From positions 1 to 59,919 of the forward strand of contig JAEFAI010000013.1 of the NCBI GenBank assembly GCA_016291185.1: DNA of 59,919 nucleotides, in the 5' to 3' direction. A model generated the notes under the pieces. The model was not told the DNA's origin and ran no database searches. It saw only the letters and a list, made by a program, of their open reading frames with translations. The position numbers were made by a program, and so were the translations under genes. The DNA is from Bacteroidales bacterium (GTDB taxonomy: Bacteria; Bacteroidota; Bacteroidia; Bacteroidales; UBA932). Shown here one piece after another: positions 42,701 through 50,960 of this stretch. Position 1 is the stretch's first letter. The number at the start of each line of letters is the position of its first letter.

Positions 42701-43264
42701 ATGGCTGTTAAGATTCGTTTACAGCGCCACGGTAAGAAGAATTTCGCATTCTTCCACATTGTTGTGGCGGATTCGCGCTCCCCGCGCGATGGTCGTTACA
42801 TTGAGCAGATCGGCTCCTACAACCCCAACACCAACCCTGCCACGATCGTTCTCAACGCAGAGCGCGCCCTGGCTTGGCTGAAGGTGGGTGCCGAACCGAC
42901 CCTCACCGCTCGCCGCATCCTCTCCTACGAGGGCGTTCTCCTTCGTCACCACCTCGACGGCGGTGTCGCCAAGGGCGCTCTGACCCAGGAGGCTGCTGAC
43001 AAGAAGTGGAACGACTGGAAGGCTCAGCGTGACGCCAAAGTCGAGGCTAAGGTGAGCGGCATCAAGAATGCTGCGATCGAGGCCAAGAAGGCTGCCAAGG
43101 CTGAGGAGACCAAGGTCAACGAGGCTCGCGCCGAGGCTCTTGCCAAGAAGGCTGCGGAGGCTGCTGCCGCCGCGAAGGCCGCTGAGGCTGCCGAGGCCGC
43201 CGCAGAAGAGGCTGCCGAAGCTCCCGCTGAGGAAGCTGCTGCAGAGGCCCCTGCCGAGGCATAA
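42701..43264 (+). CDS. rpsP: 30S ribosomal protein S16
   Basis: Protein of 187 residues. Residues 1-80 are S16 ([40 protein letters not shown]). The rest is a long extension typical of Bacteroidota, here a lysine/alanine/glutamate helix that ends in alanine-glutamate-proline repeats ([21 protein letters not shown]). S16 assembles early into the small subunit. It overlaps rimM by one base (TAATG). Confidence 0.96.
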   Translation: MAVKIRLQRHGKKNFAFFHIVVADSRSPRDGRYIEQIGSYNPNTNPATIVLNAERALAWLKVGAEPTLTARRILSYEGVLLRHHLDGGVAKGALTQEAADKKWNDWKAQRDAKVEAKVSGIKNAAIEAKKAAKAEETKVNEARAEALAKKAAEAAAAAKAAEAAEAAAEEAAEAPAEEAAAEAPAEA

Positions 43265-43728
43265 TGCTCCAGATCGCCAAGATTCTTAAATCCAACGGCA
43301 CCGATGGCGGCCTCCTGATTGGAGTGCGCGACATCGAGGTCGGGCAGATCGACCTTCAGGAACCGGTGTTCATCGAATTCGATGGACTGCCGGTTCCCTT
43401 TTTTATTCAAGACATTCAGCAGCGGGGCACTTCCAAGGCCATCATCCACCTGAACGACATCACGTCCCTGTCGGACGCCGAGGAGGTGGTCGGCCGCGGC
43501 CTCTTCATCGAGGGCGAATGGGAAGAGGAGGAAGAGCTGGATTTCACCGGCTGGACCCTGCTCAACCGCGGCGAACGTGTCGGCACCATCACAGGCATGG
43601 AACCCATCCCCGGCAATCTCTGCGTATATGTTGGGGAAACCCTCGTCCCGCTCCACGAGGACCTCATCCTTTCGGCCGACCCGGCCACCCGCACCCTCGA
43701 CCTCGACCTTCCCGAAGGTCTGCTATAA
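43264..43728 (+). CDS. rimM: ribosome maturation factor RimM
   Basis: Protein of 154 residues with the RimM N-terminal barrel (IAKILKSNGTDGGLLIGVRD) and the PRC-like C-terminal barrel (RGERVGTITGMEP, LVPLHEDLILSAD). It helps to mature the 30S head. The pairing with rpsP, including a one-base overlap, is conserved widely and supports the call. Confidence 0.92.
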   Translation: MLQIAKILKSNGTDGGLLIGVRDIEVGQIDLQEPVFIEFDGLPVPFFIQDIQQRGTSKAIIHLNDITSLSDAEEVVGRGLFIEGEWEEEEELDFTGWTLLNRGERVGTITGMEPIPGNLCVYVGETLVPLHEDLILSADPATRTLDLDLPEGLL

Positions 43729-43751
43729 GCCCGTCGTTCCGCGGAAATTGT

Positions 43752-43759
43752 TATCTTTG
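43752..43759 (+). promoter_or_regulatory. -7 promoter box giving a nearly leaderless transcript
   Basis: TATCTTTG ends only 5 bases before the glycosyltransferase ATG at 43765, so the mRNA would begin at or next to the start codon. Confidence 0.6.
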
Positions 43760-43764
43760 TACTG

Positions 43765-44715
43765 ATGGAAACGCCGCTCGTCAGCATCGTCATCGTATGC
43801 ATGAACCGTATGGATAACCTGGTTCCCTGTCTGGAAGGGATCCGGGCGCACACCGCCGTTCCGTACGAGACGCTGGTGGTGGCGTACCGCTTCAGCCCGG
43901 AGAACCTCGCGAAAGCGAAGGCCGATTTCCCGTGGGCGACTTTCCTGGAGAGCAACGAGATCCGCGGCTTCAGCGAGAACAACAACCTCGCCCTGCGGCA
44001 GGCCCGCGGGCAGTTCTGCTTCGTGCTGAACGACGACACTGAGCTCCGCGAGGACGTGATCGGGGCGCTGGTGCGCGATTTCGACCGGCTCCCCGCGGAC
44101 GCGGCCATCGTCAGCCCCCGTCTGCTCAACGCCGACGGCTCGCTGCAGCTCTGCGGCCGCCCGCCGTATCCGGCGCGCTACTACGTGCTGCAGCAGTGGC
44201 ACCTGCACCGGGAGCCCATCGACGACACTGTCGGCAAGACGCCGCTCTTCGGCGAAGTTTTCCGCACCTCCAACATCACCGGCGCCGCTTTCTTGATCCG
44301 CACGGACCTTTTCCGGGAGCTGGGCTGGTTCGACGAGACTTACTTCTTCACCCCCGAGGACATCGCCCTTTCCACGCTTGCGCGCAGGAAAGGCTACGGT
44401 GTCTATGTGGATCGGGCTGTCTGCCTCACACACAAGTGGCGCACCACGGCTACGCGCATCTCCCCGGCCATCCGCCCGGCGGCGGTGCGCGGCTCGCTCC
44501 TCTTCTTCAGCGGCGGCTCGCGCCTGCAATATGCCCTGCTGGCGCTGCCCGTCTGGCTGGCGGAGTTCAGCAAGCGCACCAAGGCCGCGCTGAAACTGCG
44601 TCGCGACCCCTCCGAGGCAAACCGCATCGCCTGGGAGACCTTCCGCAACATCACGCGCAACATCTTCACCTGTCGCACACCCAAAGAAATCTTTACCCGG
44701 TACTTCCATGCCTAA
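43765..44715 (+). CDS. family 2 glycosyltransferase
   Basis: Protein of 316 residues. The GT-A fold is shown by VSIVIVCMNRMDNLVPCLEG, the nucleotide-sugar site FVLNDDTELREDVIG (DDT for the DxD) and RTDLFRELGWFDETYFFTPE. It resembles rhamnosyl- and other transferases of surface polysaccharide assembly. The start is firm because the first strand directly follows. It overlaps the next glycosyltransferase gene by 8 bases. Confidence 0.9.
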   Translation: METPLVSIVIVCMNRMDNLVPCLEGIRAHTAVPYETLVVAYRFSPENLAKAKADFPWATFLESNEIRGFSENNNLALRQARGQFCFVLNDDTELREDVIGALVRDFDRLPADAAIVSPRLLNADGSLQLCGRPPYPARYYVLQQWHLHREPIDDTVGKTPLFGEVFRTSNITGAAFLIRTDLFRELGWFDETYFFTPEDIALSTLARRKGYGVYVDRAVCLTHKWRTTATRISPAIRPAAVRGSLLFFSGGSRLQYALLALPVWLAEFSKRTKAALKLRRDPSEANRIAWETFRNITRNIFTCRTPKEIFTRYFHA

Positions 44716-45577
44716 GATCCTCGTCGTCATCGTCACCTACAACGCCCTGAAGTGGATCAAGAAGGGCCTGAAGAGCGTGGAGAAATCTTCGCTCCCGGCC
44801 GACGTGCTGCTGATCGACAACGGCTCCACCGACGGCACCCTGCCGCTGGTCCGCACGGACTGGCCCCGCACGCGCATCATCGAGACCGGCGAGAACCTCG
44901 GCTTCGGCGCGGCCAACAACATCGGCCTGCGCATCGCCCTGGACGAGGGCTACGACTTCGCTTACCTGCTGAACCAGGATGCCTGGCTGGAGAAGGACAC
45001 GCTGGAGAAACTCGTGGCTGCGCACCAGCAGGAATGGGGCATCCTGAGCCCGATGCAACTGGACGCGCGCGGACGGCGCGACAAACGTTTCCGCAAGAAA
45101 TGCGGGAAATACGTGGACCGTGCCCTACAGGGCTACCACAACGACCGGCTGGTCGTGGAAGTGCCTTTTGTGATGGCAGCGCACTGGCTGGTCAGCCGCC
45201 GCGCCATCGAGACCGTGGGTGGCTTCTCGCCGGCCTTCAAGCAGTATGGCGAGGACGACAACTGGATCGACCGGCTGCACTGGCATGGGTTGCAGTGCGG
45301 CGTGGTGCCGGCCGCCAGCGCCGTGCACGACCGCGGCGGGCGGAAATTGCCCCGTGAGAAAAAGATGCAGCTCAAGTGCATCGCTGCGGTGGTGAAGGTC
45401 AGCGACCCCAACCGCGCCTGGTACTGGATGCGCATCCGCGAAGTGCTGGAGCTGGTCGGGATGGGCGTCAAGAATCTCTCCGCCATCCCCTGGAAGTTCA
45501 TCCGGGAATTCCGCGAGCGCCTGCCGGAGCTGCAGGAGCTTCGCGAGCAGTCCAAGCAGAAAAAGGCCTTCTTATAA
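44708..45577 (+). CDS. family 2 glycosyltransferase
   Basis: Protein of 289 residues, homologous to the preceding one: ILVVIVTYNALKWIKKGLKS, LIDNGSTDGTLPLV, ENLGFGAANNIGLRIALDEG, LLNQDAWLEKDTLEKL (NQDA at the DxD position) and AIETVGGFSPAFKQYGEDDN. Both genes probably add sugars to the same surface glycan. Separated from the flippase and DUF616 gene only by rpsP-rimM. Confidence 0.9.
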   Translation: MPKILVVIVTYNALKWIKKGLKSVEKSSLPADVLLIDNGSTDGTLPLVRTDWPRTRIIETGENLGFGAANNIGLRIALDEGYDFAYLLNQDAWLEKDTLEKLVAAHQQEWGILSPMQLDARGRRDKRFRKKCGKYVDRALQGYHNDRLVVEVPFVMAAHWLVSRRAIETVGGFSPAFKQYGEDDNWIDRLHWHGLQCGVVPAASAVHDRGGRKLPREKKMQLKCIAAVVKVSDPNRAWYWMRIREVLELVGMGVKNLSAIPWKFIREFRERLPELQELREQSKQKKAFL

Positions 45578-45646
45578 TCCCCATAAATAGGTATTGCGCA
45601 TGTCGCGCGCGCGTGCCATCTTTGCACCTTGGTTAGTTGTGAATAG

Positions 45647-47977
45647 ATGACACTGAAAGAACTTCCCATCGGCGGCAGCGCCGTCATCCTGACGGTCGGG
45701 GGCAAGGGGTCCCTGCGTCAGCATTTTCTGGATATGGGGCTCATCCCGGGTGCCCGGGTAAAGCTGATCAAATACGCCCCGCTCGGCGACCCGATGGAGC
45801 TTCGCATTAACGGTTACGCCCTCACGTTGCGCCTCGCCGACGCGGCGAAGATCAAGGTCGAGCCCGTGGAGGCGGAGGAAGCAGTCGCTCCCGAGGCGGA
45901 GCGCCCCGTGCACGACGCCGATCACCCGGGTCTGGGTGAGGGAGGAAAATACCACGACAAGACGCACGAGAACGCGCTGCCGGACGGCACCAGGCTGACT
46001 TTTGCCCTCGCGGGCAACCAGAACTGCGGCAAGACGACGCTCTTCAACCAGCTGACCGGATCCAACCAGCACGTGGGCAACTTCCCGGGCGTGACGGTGG
46101 ACCGCAAGGACGGCGTGATCCGTGGCCACGCGGAGACGAGCGTGACCGATCTGCCGGGCATCTATTCGCTTTCGCCCTACACTTCCGAGGAGATTGTCTC
46201 CCGCAATTTCATCCTGAACGAGAAGCCGCGCGGCATCATCAACATCGTGGATGCTGGCAACATCGAGCGCAACCTCTACCTGACCATGCAGCTCATGGAG
46301 CTGGACACGCCGATAGTGCTGGCGCTCAATATGATGGACGAAGTCCGGAGCAACGGCGGATCCATCCGCGTGAACGAGATGGAGGAGGCCCTCGGCATCC
46401 CGGTGGTGCCGATTTCCGCTGCCAAGAACGAGGGTATCGACGAGCTCGTAGAGCACGCCGTGCACGTGGCGCGCTACCAGGAGCGTCCGGCCCGCCAGGA
46501 CTTCTGCGACAAGAACGACCACGGCGGTGCGGTGCACCGCTGCCTGCACGGTGTGATGCAGCTCATCGAGGACCACGCCGAGCGCGCGGGCATCCCGCTG
46601 CGCTTCGCGGCGAGCCGCCTCGTGGAGGGCGACGCCGCCATCGAAAAGGCGCTGGCCCTGGAGCCCAACGAGAAGGAGATGGTGGAGCACATCATCGTGC
46701 AGATGGAAGAAGAGCGCGGCCTGGACCGCAACGCGGCCATGGCCGATATGCGTTTCGCCTTCATCCGCAAGCTGACGGCGCAGACCGTCGTGAAGCCGCG
46801 CCTGAGTAAGGAATACCGGCGCAGCCGCCGCATCGACCGCGTGCTGACGGGCCGCTGGACGGCGATTCCCATTTTCCTGGTCATCATGTGCTGCGTAATC
46901 TGGCTGTCGATCGACGTGCTGGGTGCGCCGCTGCAGGATCTGCTGGATCAGGGGATCCAGGGGCTGGCAGGCATTGTCGGTACGGGCCTGGACCGCTGGG
47001 GCGTGGCCCCGGCCGTGCGCTCGCTCGTCGTGGACGGTGTCTTCGGAGGCGTGGGTACGGTGGTCAGTTTCGTTCCGATCATCATCATCCTGTTCTTCTT
47101 CCTGTCGATGCTGGAGGACAGCGGCTACATGGCGCGCGTCGCGTTCGTGACCGACAAGATGTTGCGCCGGCTCGGCCTGAGCGGCCGGAGCATCGTGCCG
47201 CTGCTGATTGGCTTCGGCTGCAGCGTGCCGGCGGTGATGTCCACGCGCACGCTATCTTCGTCGCGCGACCGCCGGATGACGATTATGCTGACGCCGTTCA
47301 TCAGCTGCTCGGCGAAGATTCCGATCTATGCTTTCTTCACGGACGCCTTCTTCCCGGGCCACGGCGGCCTGGTGCTGGTCGTCCTCTACCTGTCTGCCAT
47401 CCTGATCGGTATCGTGGTGGCCCTGGTGGGCAAATTGCTGCCCCAGAAGGACGGTGCCGCGCCTTTCGTGATGGAACTGCCGAACTACCGCTGGCCAGGC
47501 GCGAAGAATGTCGGGCACCTGCTGTGGGACAAGACCAAGGACTTCCTCCAGCGGGCCTTTACGGTCATTTTCGTGGCTTCGATCGTGATTTGGATCCTGC
47601 AGAGTTTCGATTTCCGGCTCCGCCTTGTGGAGCCGGGCGAGAGCATGCTCGCGGCCATCGCCGGCCTGCTCGCACCGCTCTTCCAGCCCCTCGGACTGGG
47701 CGACTGGCGCGTGGTGACGGCGCTGGTGACGGGCTTCCTGGCGAAGGAGAGTGTGGTGGCGACGCTGGAGGTGCTGAATGTCACGGCCTCGCTGACGGCG
47801 CTGACCGCCATCCCGATGCTGGCGTTCTGCCTGCTTTATACGCCGTGCGTGGCCGCCATCGCTGCGGTCAAGCGCGAGCTCAGCGGCAAGTGGGCCATCT
47901 GGATGGTCTTATTCCAATGTGCTGTGGCGTGGGTTGTGGCCTGGCTGGCCTACCTTGTTGCGGGCTTATTTTTCTGA
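45647..47977 (+). CDS. feoB: FeoA-FeoB fusion ferrous iron transporter
   Basis: Protein of 776 residues. Residues 1-75 are FeoA (MTLKELPIGGSAVILTVGGK, FLDMGLIPGARVKLIKYAPL). After an acidic, histidine-containing linker comes the FeoB G domain (GNQNCGKTTLFNQLTGSNQH, VTVDRKDG, DLPGIYSLSPYT, NMMD), then the helical spacer and a membrane part with the gating motifs (GFGCSVPAVMSTRTL, TPFISCSAKIPIYAFF). It imports Fe(II) across the inner membrane. A -7 box with one mismatch (CATCTTTG, 45617-45624) precedes it. Fusion of FeoA and FeoB is common in Bacteroidota. Confidence 0.95.
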   Translation: MTLKELPIGGSAVILTVGGKGSLRQHFLDMGLIPGARVKLIKYAPLGDPMELRINGYALTLRLADAAKIKVEPVEAEEAVAPEAERPVHDADHPGLGEGGKYHDKTHENALPDGTRLTFALAGNQNCGKTTLFNQLTGSNQHVGNFPGVTVDRKDGVIRGHAETSVTDLPGIYSLSPYTSEEIVSRNFILNEKPRGIINIVDAGNIERNLYLTMQLMELDTPIVLALNMMDEVRSNGGSIRVNEMEEALGIPVVPISAAKNEGIDELVEHAVHVARYQERPARQDFCDKNDHGGAVHRCLHGVMQLIEDHAERAGIPLRFAASRLVEGDAAIEKALALEPNEKEMVEHIIVQMEEERGLDRNAAMADMRFAFIRKLTAQTVVKPRLSKEYRRSRRIDRVLTGRWTAIPIFLVIMCCVIWLSIDVLGAPLQDLLDQGIQGLAGIVGTGLDRWGVAPAVRSLVVDGVFGGVGTVVSFVPIIIILFFFLSMLEDSGYMARVAFVTDKMLRRLGLSGRSIVPLLIGFGCSVPAVMSTRTLSSSRDRRMTIMLTPFISCSAKIPIYAFFTDAFFPGHGGLVLVVLYLSAILIGIVVALVGKLLPQKDGAAPFVMELPNYRWPGAKNVGHLLWDKTKDFLQRAFTVIFVASIVIWILQSFDFRLRLVEPGESMLAAIAGLLAPLFQPLGLGDWRVVTALVTGFLAKESVVATLEVLNVTASLTALTAIPMLAFCLLYTPCVAAIAAVKRELSGKWAIWMVLFQCAVAWVVAWLAYLVAGLFF

Positions 47978-47981
47978 TGCC

Positions 47982-48140
47982 ATGAACCTGCCTACCCTCA
48001 TTGTCCTGCTGCTCGTCCTGGCCGCCCTGGTGCTGGCCCTCCGCGTCCTGCGCCGCTCCGGCGGCCATTCCTGCGGTTGTGGCTCCTCGTCCGGCTGCTC
48101 TCTCACCTGCACCGGCTGCCCGCACTGCCAGGGGAAGTAA
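47982..48140 (+). CDS. FeoB-associated cysteine-rich membrane protein
   Basis: Protein of 52 residues beginning 4 bases after feoB. One N-terminal helix (LPTLIVLLLVLAALVLALRV) is followed by a cysteine-rich tail with six cysteines (HSCGCGSSSGCSLTCTGCPH). Small proteins of this kind routinely follow feoB and are thought to help iron passage; the mechanism is not established. Confidence 0.85.
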   Translation: MNLPTLIVLLLVLAALVLALRVLRRSGGHSCGCGSSSGCSLTCTGCPHCQGK

Positions 48141-48335
48141 TTATTCTTTCTCCTCCTTCTTCTTCTCCTCCGCGATGAAGGAGAGGATCATGGCGAGGAT
48201 GAGACAGGCGTTGGCGGGGACGCCGATGACTTTGGCAGAACTGCTTTTCGAAAGAAGCTGGACGACAATCAGCGCCAGCGCCAGGGTCGCAATGATGATT
48301 TGGCCAATCTGCCGGCCGGTCAGTTTCGATTTCAT
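48141..48335 (-). CDS. small membrane protein (64 aa)
   Basis: Two hydrophobic helices (IGQIIIATLALALIVVQLLS and GVPANACLILAMILSFIAEE) and a basic/acidic tail (EEKKKEEKE). Cytoplasmic ends are charged. Start ATG at 48335, 11 bases after the stop of the next small gene upstream, so both form a two-gene minus-strand operon. The gene ends adjacent to the end of the FeoB-associated gene, in convergent orientation. Family not recognised. Confidence 0.6.
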   Translation of the reverse strand: MKSKLTGRQIGQIIIATLALALIVVQLLSKSSSAKVIGVPANACLILAMILSFIAEEKKKEEKE

Positions 48336-48346
48336 AAGGGCTTCAG

Positions 48347-48526
48347 TCAGATCTTGGGGACGAAGAAAAACATAAAGATTGCCAGCATGACCGAGCCGAG
48401 TGAGATCAGGATGTACGGGGCCTTTTTGCGTTTCACGTTCTTTCGTTCAAGGAACACCCATCCCCACCCAACGAGCAGCAACGCCAGCTGGACGATGACC
48501 CAGATTAGGAGAAAAGTCTTATTCAT
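48347..48526 (-). CDS. small membrane protein (59 aa)
   Basis: Start ATG at 48526, stop TGA at 48349-48347. Two hydrophobic helices (TFLLIWVIVQLALLLVGWGW and ILISLGSVMLAIFMFFFVPK) are joined by a basic loop (ERKNVKRKKA). It has the same overall plan as the following gene 48141-48335 and probably shares its transcript. Function unknown. Confidence 0.6.
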   Translation of the reverse strand: MNKTFLLIWVIVQLALLLVGWGWVFLERKNVKRKKAPYILISLGSVMLAIFMFFFVPKI

Positions 48527-48660
48527 GGCAAAACGATTATTAGTATAGATGCTTCAGTAAAGGTAGTCTATTCTCATGGAAATGCAATGCGGGACACCTC
48601 TTTGGCATGGCAGATTGACGGACTGCTGGCCCAAATTGATTGAATCTTGTCTAAAACGAA

Positions 48661-48691
48661 AAAAGACAGCCTCTCGTCGAAGCTGTCTTTT
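48661..48691 (-). terminator. terminator behind tRNA-Leu
   Basis: AAAAGACAGC and GCTGTCTTTT form a 10-bp stem, ending 5 bases beyond the tRNA on the minus strand, with a T-run there. Confidence 0.75.
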
Positions 48692-48695
48692 CAAG

Positions 48696-48778
48696 TGCGG
48701 CAGGTGAGACTCGAACTCACACAGGCCAACGCCCACTACCCCCTCAAAGTAGCGTGTCTACCATTTCACCACTGCCGC
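48696..48778 (-). tRNA. tRNA-Leu (anticodon GAG)
   Basis: On the minus strand: acceptor GCGGCAG pairing with CTGCCGC, anticodon stem CTACT with loop TTGAGGG (anticodon GAG), long variable arm as expected for leucine, and T arm GTGAG-TTCGAGT-CTCAC. The discriminator base is A. CCA is not encoded. Confidence 0.93.
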
Positions 48779-48836
48779 TTGCACTTTGGGACTGCAAAAA
48801 TAGGGATATTTCTGTAAATCACAAAAATATTTTGCG

Positions 48837-48844
48837 TATTTTTG
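48837..48844 (+). promoter_or_regulatory. -7 promoter box giving a leaderless transcript
   Basis: TATTTTTG ends 7 bases before the ATG at 48852 and 1 base before an ATG at 48846, which decides for the second start. Confidence 0.55.
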
Positions 48845-48851
48845 TATGAGT

Positions 48852-49790
48852 ATGGATAAGTTTATCAGTAGCATGAAGCTTGCGGACCTCGTCGAGGCCA
48901 ATTATCGGCTGCTCGGCGTGCTCTCCCGCGTGGGAATTGACGGGTGTTTTGGCGAGAAAACGGTGGCCGAGGCGTGCGCTCAGTGCGGCCTGGACCCCGA
49001 CACGCTCATTCTCCTGTGTGAAGTGTATTCCCACCCGGATTTCAAGCCGACCGTCGAGATGCTGCACCGCAGCCACGTGGGCGACATCCTCCGCTACCTC
49101 CACCAGTCGCACGACTACTACCTGAACTGCGCCATCGAAGAGATGGAAGCCTCCACCTCCCGCCTGCTCTCGCCGTGCACCAAGAAGCAGCAGGAAGTGT
49201 TCTGGGACTTCTTCCGGGGCTACAAGGTGGAGCTCAAGAACCACTTCGGCTTCGAGGAAGAGGAGGTGATCCCGTATGTGCAGGACCTGATGATCGGCCG
49301 TCAGCGGAGCGGGTTCAGCATCGACTGCTTCGAGGAGAATCATTCCAACATCGACGAGAAACTGTCCGACTTCAAGAACCTGGTGATGAAGTCGCTCCCG
49401 CCGGTCTGCGACACCATGGAGCGGCTTCAGCTGCTGCTGTGGATCTTCGCCCTGCAGGAGGACCTGAGGTGCCACACCTACATCGAGGACCACATCCTGG
49501 TGCCGATGGTGCGCCTGCTGGAGAACCCCCAGCGTTATCATGAGCGCGCCCGGGTGCAGGAGGAGGAGACGGAGGAGCATTTGGAGCTCTCGGCGCGCGA
49601 GAAGGAGATCCTGGTCAGCGTGGCGCAGGGCCTGCTGAACAAGGAGATCGCCGACAAGCACAACATCTCCATCAACACCGTGATCACGCACCGCAAGAAC
49701 ATTACCCGCAAGACGGGCATCAAGACGGTGCCGGGCCTGACGGTGTACGCGATCCTGAACAATCTGATCGACATCAAAGAGATCGAATAA
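48852..49790 (+). CDS. ScdA-N / hemerythrin / LuxR-type regulator
   Basis: Protein of 312 residues in three parts. Residues 1-55 resemble the DUF542/ScdA N-terminal domain (LADLVEANYRLLGVLSRVGI, then CAQCGLD). Residues 75-235 look like a hemerythrin-like four-helix domain with suitable iron ligands (HQSHDYY, HFGFEEEEV, EENHSNIDEKL, HTYIEDHI). The last 70 residues are a LuxR DNA-binding domain (LSAREKEILVSVAQGLLNKE, HNISINTVITHRKNI). It may sense oxygen, nitric oxide or iron state in the cytoplasm and change transcription, which would fit the nearby feo genes. The ATG at 48846 is too close to the -7 box. Its stop overlaps queH by one base (TAATG). Confidence 0.85.
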   Translation: MDKFISSMKLADLVEANYRLLGVLSRVGIDGCFGEKTVAEACAQCGLDPDTLILLCEVYSHPDFKPTVEMLHRSHVGDILRYLHQSHDYYLNCAIEEMEASTSRLLSPCTKKQQEVFWDFFRGYKVELKNHFGFEEEEVIPYVQDLMIGRQRSGFSIDCFEENHSNIDEKLSDFKNLVMKSLPPVCDTMERLQLLLWIFALQEDLRCHTYIEDHILVPMVRLLENPQRYHERARVQEEETEEHLELSAREKEILVSVAQGLLNKEIADKHNISINTVITHRKNITRKTGIKTVPGLTVYAILNNLIDIKEIE

Positions 49791-50524
49791 TGCTGAAGGT
49801 GGAAGCGCCGGGCGGGGCCCGGGACATCCTGCTGCACGCGTGCTGCGCGCCTTGTTCCGGGGCCATTCTGGAGTGCCTCCGGGATAGCGGGATCCGGCCC
49901 GTGGTGTTCTTCAGCAATTCCAATATTTATCCGCGCGCGGAGTATGAGTTGCGCCTCTCGGAAATGCAGCGCTATGCCGACAAGATGGGCGTGGAGCTGG
50001 TCGCCGACGAATACGATCACGACGCCTGGCTCGCGGCGATTCGCGGGCTCGAGCGTGAGCCGGAGCGCGGAGAGCGCTGCGCGGCCTGCTTCCGCTTCCG
50101 GCTTGACCGTGCTGCCCGCTACGCCGCCTCCCACGGTCTCCCCGTCCTTGCCACCACCCTCGCCTCCTCCCGCTGGAAGGACCTCGACCAGGTAAATGCG
50201 GCCGGAGAACTCGCCTGCAGCAGAGGCAGCCAACTGCCTCCTGAAACGTCCGGCTGCGCCGGACCCCTCCCATCTGACGATGGGCCCCTCGAAGGGTTGG
50301 CTACCGGGGCCCCCGAAAATGCTTCGATTTTTGGGGTGGTCATGCCGAGGGTGGCACGTTTTCCAGAGGCAGTTACTGCCCCTGCCATGCAGGCGGTAAT
50401 CTGGTGGCCGCAGAACTGGCGAAAAGGCGGATTGCAGGAGCGGCGGAACGAGGTGATCCGCGAGCAGGGCTTCTACAACCAGAACTGGTGCGGCTGCGAA
50501 TTTTCAAGACACGATAACCCTTAA
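49790..50524 (+). CDS. queH: epoxyqueuosine reductase QueH carrying an in-frame insertion
   Basis: QueH reduces epoxyqueuosine to queuosine in tRNA and binds an Fe-S cluster. All key cysteines are here: HACCAPCSG (residues 17-24), RCAACFRFRLDRAARYA and CGCEFS at the C-terminus. Other motifs are TTLASSRWKDLDQVN and NWRKGGLQERRNEV. The protein has 244 residues; about 57 of these (roughly 143-199) do not belong to the family and are rich in P, G and S. They are encoded by a run of palindromes (50219-50386), inserted between VNAAGELA and VIWWPQNWRKGG without breaking the frame. Without it the length would be about 187, normal for the family. Translationally coupled to the regulator gene upstream. 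Confidence 0.88.
   Translation: MLKVEAPGGARDILLHACCAPCSGAILECLRDSGIRPVVFFSNSNIYPRAEYELRLSEMQRYADKMGVELVADEYDHDAWLAAIRGLEREPERGERCAACFRFRLDRAARYAASHGLPVLATTLASSRWKDLDQVNAAGELACSRGSQLPPETSGCAGPLPSDDGPLEGLATGAPENASIFGVVMPRVARFPEAVTAPAMQAVIWWPQNWRKGGLQERRNEVIREQGFYNQNWCGCEFSRHDNP
50219..50386. repeat. palindrome-rich element inserted in queH
   Basis: Seven successive inverted repeats fill the segment: GAGGCAG/CTGCCTC (50223-50240), GTCCGGC/GCCGGAC (50248-50264), CCCATC/GATGGG (50269-50284), CCCT/AGGG (about 50287-50296), CCCCGAAAAT/ATTTTTGGGG (50311-50336), TGCC/GGCA (about 50343-50356) and GGCAG/CTGCC (50368-50380). The outermost two palindromes are near copies of each other (GAGGCAG...CTGCC), so the element has matching ends. 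It stays open in the queH frame for its whole length. It resembles in behaviour the palindromic elements that sit inside Rickettsia genes; sequence homology to them is not implied. Confidence 0.7.
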
Positions 50525-50537
50525 TAAATACAACATT

Positions 50538-50714
50538 ATGATTGCAACCATCGTTTACATCGCCGGCATCGTCGCCGCCATTTGGTGCGTGCTTGACATC
50601 TTCAAGCACAACAAGCTCGAACCCCTTTTCAAGGTACTCCTCGCCATCGCCGTCGTGGCCTTCAGCTGGGTCGGCTTCCTGGTTTACTACTTCCTGATCC
50701 GCGACAAGATCTAA
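50538..50714 (+). CDS. small membrane protein with PLDc_N-like domain (58 aa)
   Basis: ATG 50538, stop TAA at 50712-50714. Two hydrophobic helices, IATIVYIAGIVAAIWCVLDI and LLAIAVVAFSWVGFLVYYFL, are separated by FKHNKLEPLFKV. The IWCVLDI...YYFLIRDK frame resembles the small PLDc_N (phospholipase-D-nuclease N-terminal) proteins of Bacteroidota, which lack any catalytic domain. It follows queH by 13 bases and is closed by a terminator at 50774-50810. Role unknown. Confidence 0.7.
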   Translation: MIATIVYIAGIVAAIWCVLDIFKHNKLEPLFKVLLAIAVVAFSWVGFLVYYFLIRDKI

Positions 50715-50773
50715 GCTCCCCGGCGGATGGACCTGGTTAAGATCACCAAGCAGGTCGAACGGCTCTACGAATA

Positions 50774-50810
50774 AAAAGACAGACAGCTTCGAAAGAGGCT
50801 GTCTTTTTTT
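50774..50810 (+). terminator. terminator behind the queH transcript
   Basis: AGACAGC and GCTGTCT form the stem (50781-50804), extended by A and T runs, and end in a run of Ts. Confidence 0.85.
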
Positions 50811-50919
50811 ATTAACCTTTTGGCAGGGTTGTGCGTCTAATATAAGGAGCGAGGTAGAGGAGTAAGCGAAGAAATCCATAAAAACGATATAAATTTATTG
50901 CAAGACAATAAATAATTAT

Positions 50920-50927
50920 TATCTTTG
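50920..50927 (+). promoter_or_regulatory. -7 promoter box in front of a short leader-like segment
   Basis: TATCTTTG matches TAnnTTTG. An ATG follows after 6 bases (50934) and opens a 9-codon frame that ends inside a perfect hairpin. Confidence 0.5.
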
Positions 50928-50939
50928 TGAAAAATGAGA

Positions 50940-50960
50940 TTCGCCGATCAGGTCGGCGAA
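50940..50960 (+). promoter_or_regulatory. perfect hairpin in a possible leader RNA
   Basis: TTCGCCGA and TCGGCGAA pair over 8 bp with a 5-base loop. The 9-codon frame MRFADQVGE runs through it and its stop overlaps the start of the next small frame (ATGA at 50960). Confidence 0.45.

Noticed and set aside
50214..50220. Target-site duplication (TGCAG or CCTGC) around the palindromic element in queH
   Set aside because: Short matches occur on both sides, but removing the element with either one would break the reading frame, so they are probably chance.
50728..50775. 15-codon frame (MDLVKITKQVERLYE) after the small PLDc_N-like gene
   Set aside because: Too short and without its own signals; it may be a remnant, but nothing supports it as a gene.
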